DNA of 64,000 nt from Gaiellaceae bacterium (GCA_026002995.1 BPGK01000001.1:806001-870000); one strand, 5' to 3'. Counted from the stretch's first letter, positions 18,373-26,727 are shown. Program-made: numbers and translations. The notes: a model not told the origin generated them from the sequence alone.

Positions 18373-18593
18373 TCGCGCTCGACGTCCCACGCCTCTCCGG
18401 TGGAGAACAAGAGCTCGTCGTCGTCCACGAGGTAGACGACGCTGCCCTCGAGCGAGGGTGGCTTCTCGGCGGGCTCGATCCGGGCGACCGGCTTGCCGCG
18501 CTTCGTGACGACGATCGTCTCGCCGGTCTCCGCGACCTCGTCGAGCAGGCGCAGGCACTGGGCCTTGAACCGGGCCGCCGGGATCGTGCGCAT
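18369..18593 (-). CDS. Phd/YefM-family antitoxin
   Basis: 74 residues from ATG 18593; a TACCCT box (18605-18600) ends 6 bases upstream. The N-terminal DNA-binding half has the Phd/YefM pattern [19 protein letters not shown] and [17 protein letters not shown]; the acidic C-terminus ([16 protein letters not shown]) would wrap the toxin. It pairs with the VapC gene that overlaps its stop, and likely autoregulates through the direct repeats upstream. Confidence 0.85.
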   Translation of the reverse strand: MRTIPAARFKAQCLRLLDEVAETGETIVVTKRGKPVARIEPAEKPPSLEGSVVYLVDDDELLFSTGEAWDVERE

Positions 18594-18599
18594 GCGGAC

Positions 18600-18634
18600 A
18601 GGGTACCGCCGAAGTGGTCATCCGACAGTGGTCA
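18600..18634 (-). promoter_or_regulatory. Toxin-antitoxin operon promoter with direct-repeat operator
   Basis: Minus-strand -10 box TACCCT lies at 18605-18600. Upstream are two exact 9-bp direct repeats (agtggtcat on the plus strand) at 18613-18621 and 18627-18635, 14 bp apart, covering the -10/-35 spacer and -35 area. This is where Phd-type antitoxins bind their own promoter. The divergent carboxylase promoter (TAGGCT 18659-18664) is only 25 bp away and could be affected. Confidence 0.5.
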
Positions 18635-18672
18635 TTTTCGGGCATGCCTCCGCGGCAGTAGGCTGCGCCGCA

Positions 18673-20238
18673 ATGGACGAGACCCACGAGACCACCGAGG
18701 CGAAGCTCCGCTGGCTGGAGGAGCTCCGCGAGCAGGCCCTTCACGCCGCGGACCCTCGCCACGTCGAGCGCCAGCGCTCGCGGGGGAAGCTACTTGCGCG
18801 CGAGCGGATCGAGAGACTGCTCGACCCCGGCTCGTTCGTCGAGCTCGACCGCTTCGTGCGTCACCGCGAGGTCGAGTTCGGGATGCGCGAGAACCGTCCC
18901 TGGGGCGACGCGGTGGTCACGGGCTACGGGACGATCTTCGGGCGGAAGGTGTTCGTCTTCTCGCAGGACTTCACGATCTTCGGCGGCTCGCTGTCGGAGG
19001 TGTTCGCAGAGAAGGTGTGCAAGGTGATGGACCTCGCCGTCCGCTACGGCTGTCCGGTGATCGGGATCAACGACTCGGGGGGCGCGCGGATCCAGGAGGG
19101 CGTCGTCTCGCTCGCCGGCTACGCCGAGATCTTCTGGCGCAACGTCCAGGCCTCGGGCGTCGTCCCGCAGATCTCCCTGATCATGGGGCCGTGCGCCGGC
19201 GGGGCCGTGTACTCGCCTGCGATCACCGACTTCGTGCTCATGGTCGAGGGGACGAGCTACATGTTCATCACGGGCCCCGACGTCGTGAAGACTGTCACGG
19301 GCGAGGAGGTCAGCTTCGAGGAGCTCGGCGGCGCGGCGACGCACGCGACGCGCTCGGGAGTCGCTCACTTCACGCACCCCGACGAGGAGACGTGCCTCGA
19401 GGAGGCGCGCTACCTGCTCTCGTTCTTGCCGCAGAACAACCTCGAGTCGCCCCCGTATACGCCCCCGTCCGACCCGATCGACCGCGAGGACCCCTCGCTC
19501 GACACGATCATCCCCGACAGCCCCAACAAGCCGTACGACATGAAGCAAGTGATCGAGCGAGTCTTCGACGACGGCGAGTTCCTCGAGGTGCAGCCCCACT
19601 GGGCCGAGAACATCGTGTGCGGGTTCTCGCGCCTCGCCGGCCACGTGGTGGGGGTGGTCGGAAACCAGCCCAGTGCGCTCGCCGGCGTCCTCGACATCGA
19701 CGCGTCGGTGAAAGCCGCGCGCTTCGTGCGCACGTGCGATGCGTTCAACATCCCGCTCGTGACCCTCGTCGACGTGCCCGGGTTCCTGCCGGGAACGGCG
19801 CAGGAGTGGGGCGGAATCATCAGGCACGGGGCGAAGCTGCTGTACGCGTACGCGGAGGCGACCGTGCCCAAGCTCACCGTGATCACGAGGAAGGCGTACG
19901 GCGGCGCGTACGACGTCATGTCCTCGAAGCACATCCGTGCCGACTTCAACGTCGCCTGGCCGACGGCGGAGGTCGCCGTCATGGGGCCGGAGGGCGCGGT
20001 CAACATCGTCTTCCGCCACGAGCTCGCGACCGCCGCGGATCCCGACGCGCGCCGTGCCGAGCTGATCTCCGAGTACAAGGAGCGGTTCGCGAACCCGTAC
20101 ACGGCCGCCGAGCGCGGCTACGTCGACGACGTCATCGAGCCGCGGCGCACGCGTCCGGTGCTGGTGAGCGCGCTCGAGACGGCCCTGACGAAGCGCGAGC
20201 CGAAGCCGAAGCGCAAGCACGGGAACATCCCGCTCTGA
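18673..20238 (+). CDS. Acyl-CoA carboxylase carboxyltransferase (beta) subunit, PccB-like
   Basis: 521 residues from ATG 18673; TAGGCT (18659-18664) ends 8 bases before. N-terminal half: [33 protein letters not shown], the acyl-CoA oxyanion glycines in [14 protein letters not shown] and [17 protein letters not shown] (propionyl-CoA carboxylase-type). C-terminal half: biotin-site [21 protein letters not shown] and [14 protein letters not shown]. It moves CO2 from carboxybiotin to acetyl-/propionyl-CoA. The matching biotin-bearing alpha subunit is at 26728, 6.5 kb away, so the complex is split. Confidence 0.93.
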   Translation: MDETHETTEAKLRWLEELREQALHAADPRHVERQRSRGKLLARERIERLLDPGSFVELDRFVRHREVEFGMRENRPWGDAVVTGYGTIFGRKVFVFSQDFTIFGGSLSEVFAEKVCKVMDLAVRYGCPVIGINDSGGARIQEGVVSLAGYAEIFWRNVQASGVVPQISLIMGPCAGGAVYSPAITDFVLMVEGTSYMFITGPDVVKTVTGEEVSFEELGGAATHATRSGVAHFTHPDEETCLEEARYLLSFLPQNNLESPPYTPPSDPIDREDPSLDTIIPDSPNKPYDMKQVIERVFDDGEFLEVQPHWAENIVCGFSRLAGHVVGVVGNQPSALAGVLDIDASVKAARFVRTCDAFNIPLVTLVDVPGFLPGTAQEWGGIIRHGAKLLYAYAEATVPKLTVITRKAYGGAYDVMSSKHIRADFNVAWPTAEVAVMGPEGAVNIVFRHELATAADPDARRAELISEYKERFANPYTAAERGYVDDVIEPRRTRPVLVSALETALTKREPKPKRKHGNIPL

Positions 20239-20243
20239 GGCGG

Positions 20244-20273
20244 CGGGGCTCCGGCCTCTCGGTCGGAGCCCCG
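20244..20273. terminator. Bidirectional hairpin terminator
   Basis: A perfect 10-bp inverted repeat cggggctccg (20244-20253) / cggagccccg (20264-20273) with a 10-base loop lies between the convergent carboxylase and the secreted-protein gene. It could stop transcription from both sides. Confidence 0.7.
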
Positions 20274-20286
20274 TCCCGGCGGTGCG

Positions 20287-20721
20287 CTACCCGTGGCCCA
20301 TGCCCTTCTTCGGGGCGACGACGGCCGTGCGCGCCTCGAGAGGCTTCCCGTGCCGTGCGTACGTCGCGTGGTCGTTCGTGTTGAGGGTCAGGCGCACGGT
20401 GTGTCGGCCGTGCTCGAGGCCGCCGACGAAGAGCCACGGTCCGAGCATCACGGTGAGCTTCTTCCCGTCCACGTAGACGTGGATATGGCCCTCGCCGGGC
20501 ACGTGGCGCCCGTCGATTGCCCGCGGCGTGAAGCGGAAGCCCTTCGTCTTCGCGTGGATGACCATCCCCTTCGCGGTCGGGAATGCTTCGACCGCGATCG
20601 ACATCCCCGCAGGCGCGGGAACCGTCTTGTCTCCGTGCGCCGACGAGGGCACGGCGACGGCGAGCGCGATCCCCGCGATCGAGAGCATGGCGGCAGCTCG
20701 CCCGAGCATCGTTCGTGTCAT
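20287..20721 (-). CDS. Secreted small beta protein of unknown function
   Basis: 144 residues from ATG 20721, preceded by a strong ribosome site (aaggagga). A signal peptide (about 1-28, ending in SSAHG) is followed by a compact domain with RHVPGEGHIHVYVDGKKL, LEHGRHTVRLTLNTNDHATY and a lysine/glycine tail (KKGMGHG). The histidine-rich GHIHVYVDG / GRHTV pattern is typical of secreted proteins that resemble copper- or ligand-binding beta sandwiches, but no metal site is proven. It is probably unlinked to the membrane gene upstream. Confidence 0.65.
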   Translation of the reverse strand: MTRTMLGRAAAMLSIAGIALAVAVPSSAHGDKTVPAPAGMSIAVEAFPTAKGMVIHAKTKGFRFTPRAIDGRHVPGEGHIHVYVDGKKLTVMLGPWLFVGGLEHGRHTVRLTLNTNDHATYARHGKPLEARTAVVAPKKGMGHG

Positions 20722-20743
20722 CGGAAGACTCCTCCTTGTCCAT

Positions 20744-20765
20744 GGGCGCGCCTCGCCGCGCGCCC
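20744..20765 (-). terminator. Weak hairpin after the membrane-protein gene
   Basis: A 7-bp inverted repeat gggcgcg (20744-20750) / cgcgccc (20759-20765) with an 8-base loop sits just past the stop of the gene at 20770-21360 and before the ribosome site of the secreted-protein gene. Termination is only suggested. Confidence 0.35.
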
Positions 20766-20769
20766 GTGC

Positions 20770-21360
20770 TCACGCGATGGACACGGCGTGAGGCGGGGCG
20801 CGGGGCGCCGCTCCGCCTGCGAGCAGGCTGTCACGAAGCCCGGCGCGGTCGCGAGACGCCGGGCACGGAAGCGAGCCTTCGCTTCGAGGCGCCGGACGCG
20901 GCGTTCCGATCCGTGCCGCCGCGAGCGCGCTCGAGGCGCCCAGGACGAGGCGGGCGAGGAGCCAGGTGGCGAGGGCGAAGGGAAGCTGGAGCGCGAGGCC
21001 GACGAGCACCGCCCGCTCGGCGAGAGTCGAGCCGGCTCCTGCGCCGGCGAGGAGCCGCTCGCTGTGCTCCTGGAGGAGGTACCCGCCGGGAGCGAGGAGG
21101 ACGAAGGGCCAGCACGGCACGTGCGTCGTGCAGGGGCCGTGGACGAAGGCGAGGACGAGCTCGATCGCCAGCCCGACCGCGAGCACGACGAGGAGCGCGA
21201 GCCAGATGGCAGCGAGATAGCCGTGCCCACTCTGAGCGAGGAGCGCGGCTCGCTCGCCCGTGCTCGGCTCGGCGATCCGGTACGCGATTCCGTGCGCGGC
21301 GAGCACGCCGAGCGCCGCGATGGGCACCGCAAGCGCGAGGAGCCGAAGCCGGGAGCGCAT
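20770..21360 (-). CDS. Four-helix membrane protein of unknown function
   Basis: 196 residues from ATG 21360; TACGAT (21374-21369) ends 8 bases upstream. About four hydrophobic helices span ~8-25, ~48-75, ~85-100 and ~120-150, with HGPCTTHVPCWPFVLLAPGG between two of them (two cysteines and a histidine that could bind a metal). The C-terminal ~45 residues are soluble, proline- and arginine-rich. No family is recognised. Its promoter and the neighbouring MFS gene point to separate transcription. Confidence 0.6.
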   Translation of the reverse strand: MRSRLRLLALAVPIAALGVLAAHGIAYRIAEPSTGERAALLAQSGHGYLAAIWLALLVVLAVGLAIELVLAFVHGPCTTHVPCWPFVLLAPGGYLLQEHSERLLAGAGAGSTLAERAVLVGLALQLPFALATWLLARLVLGASSALAAARIGTPRPAPRSEGSLPCPASRDRAGLRDSLLAGGAAPRAPPHAVSIA

Positions 21361-21406
21361 CGTGCGCGATCGTACCGCGGGCGCGGGAACGCTCCTCGCC
21401 CTATCG

Positions 21407-22597
21407 TCAGCGCCTCGCCAGTGCGAGCCCGGCGAGCGCGACGAGCATCCACAGCGTGAGGTAGGCGAAGGCCGCCTCGGGCGAGACGAGCGTCCAGAGG
21501 GCTCCCGCGAGAGCGCTGGCCGCGAGGTTGCCGAAGCTCTGCGCCGCCCCGAGGAGCCCGAACGCCGAGCCGCGGAGCTCGACGGGCGCGAGCGAGGCGA
21601 CGGCCGCGCTCTCGCTCGTCTCGACGAGGCCGATGCCGACGCCGGCCAGCACGAAGAGCACGCCGAGGAGGACGACGTCCGCCCCCGCCACCGCGAAGCC
21701 GGCGTACGCGAGCGCGAACGCGGCGACTCCGGCGCCGAGCACGCGCAGGGGCCCGGTGCGGTCGAGCCAGTGCCCACCCGGAAGCGAGGCGAGCGTGGCG
21801 GCAACGTTGTACGCCACGTAGAGCGCGATCGCGATCTGCACCGCGCTGTCCTCGCCACGTCCGGGCGTGAGCAGCTCTGTCGCGCGCAGCACGAGGAGCG
21901 TCGCGGCGACGTTTCCGACCTCGAAGGCGCCGACGGCGACGAAGAGTTGCCCGAGCCGACCGCGGAGCACCGGTCGCACGCGGACGCGGAAGGGCTCGTG
22001 CGCACGGCGCCCTCCTCGAGGCGCTTCGCGGACGGCGAGCAGGATCGCGCCGACGGCGAGGAGCCCCGGGACGATCGAGAGCAGGATCGCGCTCCGGACG
22101 CCGACCGCCGCCACGAGCCCCAGCGCGAGCAGCGGTCCGCCGATCGCGCCCAGGTTGTCCATCGTCCGCTCAAACCCGTACGCGCGTCCGTATGCCGAGG
22201 GGTGGACGAGGTCGGCGAGGAGCGCGTTCCGAGACGGAGTGCGGAGCCCACGGGCGACCCATGCGCCCGTGCGGAGCACGCCGACCTGCCAGGCGCTCGT
22301 CGCGAGGCCGATCGCGGAGCTGAGCACCGCGGTTGTCGCGTACCCGCCGACGACGGTTCGGCGGCGGCGCTCGGGGTCGTCGGCTGGCGCGCCGCCGACG
22401 AGCTTCGCCGCGCCCGCGAGCCCGTCCGCGATCCCCTCGATGACGCCGAGGGCCGCCGCCGGGGCGCCGAGCGTGCTCGTGAGGAAGGCGGGGAGGAGCG
22501 ACGTCGGCACCTCGTGTCCGAGGTCGGAGAGGGCGCTCGCGGCGCCCACGCTGCCGACGCCGCGTGTCAGCCACCGCTCTCGCCTCCGCTCGCGCAT
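21407..22597 (-). CDS. Major facilitator superfamily transporter
   Basis: 396 residues from ATG 22597; TAGGCT (22610-22605) ends 7 bases upstream. Roughly 12 hydrophobic helices are visible, with a loop 2-3 motif region (GGAPADDPERRRRTVVGGY) and RGLRTPSRNALLADLV after helix 4, a pattern of MFS exporters. The C-terminal half carries LAPVELRGSAFGLLGAAQSFGN. The substrate is unknown. It is divergent from the molybdate regulator and shares a 53-bp control region with it, so it may be regulated by that protein. Confidence 0.85.
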   Translation of the reverse strand: MRERRRERWLTRGVGSVGAASALSDLGHEVPTSLLPAFLTSTLGAPAAALGVIEGIADGLAGAAKLVGGAPADDPERRRRTVVGGYATTAVLSSAIGLATSAWQVGVLRTGAWVARGLRTPSRNALLADLVHPSAYGRAYGFERTMDNLGAIGGPLLALGLVAAVGVRSAILLSIVPGLLAVGAILLAVREAPRGGRRAHEPFRVRVRPVLRGRLGQLFVAVGAFEVGNVAATLLVLRATELLTPGRGEDSAVQIAIALYVAYNVAATLASLPGGHWLDRTGPLRVLGAGVAAFALAYAGFAVAGADVVLLGVLFVLAGVGIGLVETSESAAVASLAPVELRGSAFGLLGAAQSFGNLAASALAGALWTLVSPEAAFAYLTLWMLVALAGLALARR

Positions 22598-22604
22598 CGG
22601 CCGG

Positions 22605-22642
22605 AGCCTACTCGTGACAGGATACTGTCTGTTCTCTAGGAT
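22605..22642. promoter_or_regulatory. Divergent promoters with a palindromic operator (MFS / molybdate regulator)
   Basis: Rightward promoter: GTGACA (22614-22619), 17-bp spacer, TAGGAT (22637-22642), ATG 8 bases later. Leftward -10 TAGGCT (22610-22605), ATG 7 bases later. A perfect palindrome gacag-gata-ctgtc at 22616-22629 sits inside both spacers, where a bound repressor would block both promoters. The adjacent HTH regulator is the natural candidate. Confidence 0.6.
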
Positions 22643-22650
22643 TCAATCTC

Positions 22651-23688
22651 ATGTCCGGCGCTCTCCGTGAGGCGCGTCGCCGTGTCGGGCTCTCGCAGGC
22701 CGAGCTCGCGGTGCGCGCGGGCGTCTCCCGTGCGCTCGTCTCCGCGATCGAGTCGGGACGACACGTCCCGAGCGTGGGCGCCGCGCTGCGGATCGCGGAG
22801 GCGCTCGGGACGACGGTCGAAGCGCTCTTCTCGGCGTCAGGTCGTCGCACGGACGTCGTCGGGATCGACGGGAAGCCGCTCCGCCCCGGGGCGCTCGGGC
22901 GTGTCGGGCGCGTCGGCGACGTGGCCGTCGCCGCGCCGCTCGCCGCCCGGTCGGCCCTGCTCTGGCCCGTGCCCGACGTCGTCGGAGACGACGCGGGCGC
23001 GAGCCTCCTGCCCGGCGCGGTCGCCGACGGCTTCGTCGTCGCGGGCTGCGAGCCCGCGCTCGGGATCGCCGAAGGCATGCTCGGTTCGCGCGGTCCGGCT
23101 CGTCTCGTCGTCGTCCCGTGCTCGACGGCGGCAGCGCTCGACGGCCTCGTCTCTGGGCGCTGTCATGCCGCCGTCGTCCACGGCCGGCCCGACGACGTCG
23201 CGACCCTCGAGGTCGAGGGGGTCGACCGCTGGCACGTCGCGCGCTGGCGGGTCGGGCTCGCCTACCGGTCCGAGCGCCGGGCGGCGATCGAGGAGCTCGC
23301 TGCGCAACCGGTCGTGTCCCGCGAGGAGGGAGCGGCGAGCCAGCGCGCGCTCGAGCGGGCCGTGGCGGCGGTCGCGGTCAGGCCGGCGCGCCGCGGAGCG
23401 GTTGCCGCGGGGCACCTCGACGCCGCGCGCATCGGCGTGTACACCGGGATGCCCGCCGTGACCTACGAACCGGCCGCAGAGCGGTTCGGGCTCCGCTTCC
23501 TGTCGCTCGAGTCGCACGTCGTGGAGCTCTGGATCGCTGGCGTGTGGCGCGAGCATCCGGGCGCCCTCGCTCTCGTCGAGCTGCTCGCCTCGACCGCGTT
23601 CAGGCGCCGGATCGAGGCGATCGGCGCCTACGACCTCGGCGGCTGCGGCTCCGAGCTTTCGTCTCGTCGAGCGGAGCCGGCGACATGA
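22651..23688 (+). CDS. XRE-type HTH regulator with a substrate-binding (molybdate-type) domain
   Basis: 345 residues from ATG 22651, leaderless-type promoter. Residues ~5-60 are a Cro/XRE helix-turn-helix (GLSQAELAVRAGVSRALVSAIESG). The remaining ~270 residues form a periplasmic-binding-protein-like fold (VVAGCEPALGIAEGML, CHAAVVHG, YTGMPAVTYEPAAERFGLRFL), known in regulators placed before modABC. It probably senses molybdate or a related oxyanion or cofactor and controls the operon (modA starts inside its stop) and the divergent MFS gene. Confidence 0.85.
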   Translation: MSGALREARRRVGLSQAELAVRAGVSRALVSAIESGRHVPSVGAALRIAEALGTTVEALFSASGRRTDVVGIDGKPLRPGALGRVGRVGDVAVAAPLAARSALLWPVPDVVGDDAGASLLPGAVADGFVVAGCEPALGIAEGMLGSRGPARLVVVPCSTAAALDGLVSGRCHAAVVHGRPDDVATLEVEGVDRWHVARWRVGLAYRSERRAAIEELAAQPVVSREEGAASQRALERAVAAVAVRPARRGAVAAGHLDAARIGVYTGMPAVTYEPAAERFGLRFLSLESHVVELWIAGVWREHPGALALVELLASTAFRRRIEAIGAYDLGGCGSELSSRRAEPAT

Positions 23689-24497
23689 GGCCGGAGTTGC
23701 GAGCGCGCGCGCTCGTCGCCGTGCTCACCGCCGCGCTCGGGGGAGCGGCGCTCATCGGCGCCTTCACGGTCGCCGGGACGGAGTCGGCGCCGAGCGCGAC
23801 GAGCGACGAGGAGATCCTCGTCGCCGCCGCGTCCGATCTCCAATTCGCGTTCGGCGAGCTCGGCAGGGCGTTCACGGAGGCGACGGGCGTTGACGTCCGG
23901 TTCACGTTCGGGTCGTCCGGGCAGCTCGCGCAGCAGATCGTGAACGGCGCGCCGTACGACCTCTTCGCCTCGGCGAACGTCCGCTACGTCGACGACGTGA
24001 TCGCCTTCGGCCGCGGAGACGCGGCGACGAAGCAGACGTACGCGTACGGTCGGATCGTCATCTGGTCGCCGAAGGTCCGCTACCGATCGCTCGCCGCGCT
24101 CCGCGACCCGCGGATCCGGTACATCGCGATTGCCAACCCGGAGCACGCGCCGTACGGGCTCGCTGCGCAGCAGGCGCTGAGGCGCGCGCGCGTCTACTCC
24201 GCCGTGCGGCGCAAGCTCGTGTACGGGGAGAACATCGCGGACACGCTCCGCCTCGTGACGTCGGGAAACGCGGACGTCGGGATCGTGGCCCTCTCGCTCG
24301 CCGTCGTCGCGGCTGGGCGCTACACGGAGATCCCACCGCGGCGATACGCGCCGCTCGAGCAGGCGCTCGTGGTGACTTCGACCGGCCCGCGAGGCACCCT
24401 CGCCCAGCGATTCGCGCGCTTCGTCATGAGCGACGCCGGGCGCAGAGTGATGCGGCGCTACGGCTTCCTCTTCCCGGGGGAGCGGCTCGGCACGTAG
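23685..24497 (+). CDS. modA: Molybdate-binding protein ModA
   Basis: 270 residues from ATG 23685, overlapping the regulator stop by 4. A signal-like N-terminus (RALVAVLTAALGGAALIGAFTVA) precedes the mature protein, which has ILVAAASDLQFAFGEL, VRFTFGSSGQLAQQIVNGAPYDLFASA and the second-lobe YGENIADTLRLVTSGNADVGIVALSL. These strings carry the serine/valine contacts to MoO4/WO4 known for ModA. No lipobox cysteine is present, so it may be anchored by an uncleaved helix or secreted. Confidence 0.92.
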   Translation: MRPELRARALVAVLTAALGGAALIGAFTVAGTESAPSATSDEEILVAAASDLQFAFGELGRAFTEATGVDVRFTFGSSGQLAQQIVNGAPYDLFASANVRYVDDVIAFGRGDAATKQTYAYGRIVIWSPKVRYRSLAALRDPRIRYIAIANPEHAPYGLAAQQALRRARVYSAVRRKLVYGENIADTLRLVTSGNADVGIVALSLAVVAAGRYTEIPPRRYAPLEQALVVTSTGPRGTLAQRFARFVMSDAGRRVMRRYGFLFPGERLGT

Positions 24498-24501
24498 CGC
24501 C

Positions 24502-25164
24502 GTGGTGGACTGGTCGGATCCGCTCCTGCTCTCGCTGCGTGTCTCGCTCTTGGCGACGGCTCTGACCGGGATCGTCGGGGTCGGCGGCGCGTGGGTCATC
24601 GCTCGCACCTCGTTGCCGGGACGGCGGGTGTTGGAGGTGGTAGCGACGCTTCCGATCGTCCTCCCGCCGACCGTGCTCGGCTACTACCTCCTCGTCGCGC
24701 TCGGCCGCACGAGCCCAATCGGACGGGTCTGGGAGAGTGTCTTCGGCCAGCCGCTCGTCTTCACCTGGCAAGGGGCCGTCGTAGCCGCGTCGATCGCCTC
24801 GCTGCCCTACTGCCTGCGTACGGCTCGGGCCGCGATCTCCGAGGTCGACGTCCGCTACGAGCAGGCTGCGCGCACGATGGGGCTCCCGGAGTGGCGGATC
24901 GCGCTCCAGGTCACGCTGCCGCTGGCGCGGCGTGGAATCCTCGCCGGGCTCGCGCTCGCCTTCGCGCGTGCGCTCGGCGACTTCGGCGCGACACTGATGG
25001 TCGCGGGAAACATCCCCGGCCGCACGCGCACGATGCCGATCGCGATCTACGACGCGGTGCAAGCCGGGAACGACGCGCGCGCGCTGTACCTGTCCGTCGT
25101 GCTCTCGCTCGTCGCGGTGTCCGTCCTCGCGGCCGTCACGCTCCTCGAGAGGCGTCCGGCGTGA
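24502..25164 (+). CDS. modB: Molybdate ABC permease ModB
   Basis: 220 residues from GTG 24502, five bases after the modA stop. Five to six hydrophobic segments and the EAA loop QAARTMGLPEWRIALQVTLPLARRG mark a ModB permease; PIVLPPTVLGYYLLVALG is the typical entry helix. It forms the homodimeric channel fed by ModA and driven by the ATPase encoded in the overlapping downstream gene. Confidence 0.93.
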   Translation: MVDWSDPLLLSLRVSLLATALTGIVGVGGAWVIARTSLPGRRVLEVVATLPIVLPPTVLGYYLLVALGRTSPIGRVWESVFGQPLVFTWQGAVVAASIASLPYCLRTARAAISEVDVRYEQAARTMGLPEWRIALQVTLPLARRGILAGLALAFARALGDFGATLMVAGNIPGRTRTMPIAIYDAVQAGNDARALYLSVVLSLVAVSVLAAVTLLERRPA

Positions 25165-25964
25165 GCGCGCTCGCCGTCTCGTTGCGCCACCGGCTCGAGC
25201 GCTTCGAGCTCGACGTCCGCTTCGAGGTACCGGTGGGGCTGACCGTCCTCTTCGGACCGTCGGGAGCCGGGAAGTCGCTGACGCTCGCGCTCGTCGCCGG
25301 CCTGCGCCGCGCCGATGCGGGACGCGTCGAGCTCTCGGGGCGGACGCTCTTCGACTCCGAGCGAGGCGTCGACCTGCCGACGAGGCAGCGACGGGTCGGA
25401 TTCGTCTTCCAGGATGCGCTCCTCCTCCCGCACCGTTCGGTGCTCGACAACGTCGCCTTGGCCGTCCGAGACGAGCGCTCTCGGCGTTCGCGGCGCGCTC
25501 GCGCCCACGCGCTCCTCGAGGAGGTCGGGGCGGTCGAGCTCGCTCCGGCGCGGCCGTCGACGCTCTCGGGGGGGCAGCGACAGCGGGTCGCGCTCGCGCG
25601 CGCGCTCGCCGGCTCGCCCGACCTCCTCCTCCTCGACGAGCCCCTGAGCGCCTTGGACGATCCCGTGCGTGAGCGTCTGCGTCGTCTCGTGCGCGAGGTC
25701 GTCGAGAGTCACCGCGTCCCGGCGCTCTTCGTCACGCACGACCGCGACGAGGCCGCTGTGCTCGCAGACGCGCTCGTCCGCCTCCGCGCCGGCAGGGTGG
25801 AGGAGGTCGTCGAGCGCGGCGGCGTCGGGGAGGCGCTTGCGAGGAGCAGCGGGGCGGAGCGCGAGCTCGCAGCGGCGCACGCACGGATCCGCGAGCTCGA
25901 GCGCGCGCTCGCGGATGCAGGGAGGGCCACTTCCGTGGTCGAACGGCGAGCCCACGCCGAGTAG
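25161..25964 (+). CDS. modC: Molybdate ABC ATPase ModC, lacking the TOBE domain
   Basis: 267 residues from GTG 25161 (overlaps modB stop by 4). Walker A FGPSGAGKSLTL, Q loop VFQDALLLPH, signature [17 protein letters not shown], Walker B LLLLDEPLSALDD and H loop FVTHDRDEAA are intact. ModC usually has ~350 residues with a C-terminal molybdate-binding TOBE domain; here it is replaced by a short alpha-helical, coiled-coil-prone tail (AHARIRELERALADAG). Feedback inhibition by bound molybdate should therefore be absent or supplied elsewhere. Confidence 0.9.
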   Translation: MSALAVSLRHRLERFELDVRFEVPVGLTVLFGPSGAGKSLTLALVAGLRRADAGRVELSGRTLFDSERGVDLPTRQRRVGFVFQDALLLPHRSVLDNVALAVRDERSRRSRRARAHALLEEVGAVELAPARPSTLSGGQRQRVALARALAGSPDLLLLDEPLSALDDPVRERLRRLVREVVESHRVPALFVTHDRDEAAVLADALVRLRAGRVEEVVERGGVGEALARSSGAERELAAAHARIRELERALADAGRATSVVERRAHAE

Positions 25965-25974
25965 GCTGCTCCGA

Positions 25975-26211
25975 GTGACCCGGCGACCGAAGAGCCCGCA
26001 AGCGCAGACGAGGCTCGAGCTGAGCCCCGACGCCGGAGAAGGTGTCCTCGACGCGCTCCGGTTCGCCCTCGAGCGGGCAGGCTTCGATCTCGACGGGTCT
26101 CCCGCTGCGTACCGCAGCGCGTGGACGAGCGCCGGCCGGATCGAGGCGACCGAGCCGCTCGAGGTCTACGCGCGCTCGCCGCGGAGCACGCCCGGTGCGA
26201 CTCGGGCGTAG
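25975..26211 (+). CDS. Small hypothetical protein
   Basis: 78 residues from GTG 25975. A TAGGCT box (25962-25967, overlapping the modC stop) ends 7 bases before, which supports a separate leaderless transcript. The chain reads LELSPDAGEGVLDALRFALERAGFDL, then a basic tail YARSPRSTPGATRA. No known domain is recognised. Its last 46 bases overlap the 3' end of pgsA on the other strand, so antisense interference between the two mRNAs is possible. Confidence 0.55.
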   Translation: MTRRPKSPQAQTRLELSPDAGEGVLDALRFALERAGFDLDGSPAAYRSAWTSAGRIEATEPLEVYARSPRSTPGATRA

Positions 26212-26705
26212 TCGAGCCCCGAGACCCACGTCGCCACGACCGCGGTGAGGAGTGCCCACCAGGCGACATCCGAGCTCCACGTGCCCGCGGCCGCGAATCC
26301 GGCGATGGCGGCGGCAAGCGCCTGGACCCACGTCTTGAGGCGCCCGAGGTCACGGGCCCCGAGGACGACGCCCCGTTCCACCGCCGCCAGGCGCAGGCCG
26401 GAGACGAGGATCTCGCGCACGACGATGAGCGCGACCATCCACGCAGGCGCTACCCCCTCGCCGACGAGCATCACGAGTGCCGCGAGGACGAGCACCTTGT
26501 CGGCGACCGGGTCGAGGAGCTTCCCGAGCGCTGTCGAGACGCCGCGGCGGCGCGCGAGCCACCCGTCGACCTGATCGGTCGCCATCGCGAGCACGAAGAC
26601 GGCGGTCGCCCAGTATGCGTGGTCGGGGAAGTCCCAGGCGAACAAGAGGACGACCACCGGAACGGCGACGATGCGCACGACCGTGAGCTGATCCGGGAGG
26701 CTCAC
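26166..26705 (-). CDS. pgsA: CDP-diacylglycerol-glycerol-3-phosphate phosphatidyltransferase family
   Basis: 179 residues from GTG 26705, set by TATTCT (26719-26714) 8 bases upstream. The CDP-alcohol phosphotransferase motif D-x2-DG-x2-AR-x8-G-x3-D-x3-D is present as TDQVDGWLARRRGVSTALGK and the following LDPVADK. Several hydrophobic helices surround it. The enzyme makes phosphatidylglycerophosphate, or a related CDP-alcohol product, at the membrane. It is divergent from the carboxylase alpha gene, 22 bases apart. Confidence 0.9.
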   Translation of the reverse strand: MSLPDQLTVVRIVAVPVVVLLFAWDFPDHAYWATAVFVLAMATDQVDGWLARRRGVSTALGKLLDPVADKVLVLAALVMLVGEGVAPAWMVALIVVREILVSGLRLAAVERGVVLGARDLGRLKTWVQALAAAIAGFAAAGTWSSDVAWWALLTAVVATWVSGLDYARVAPGVLRGERA

Positions 26706-26727
26706 CGTAGGAGAGAATACGCGGCCG

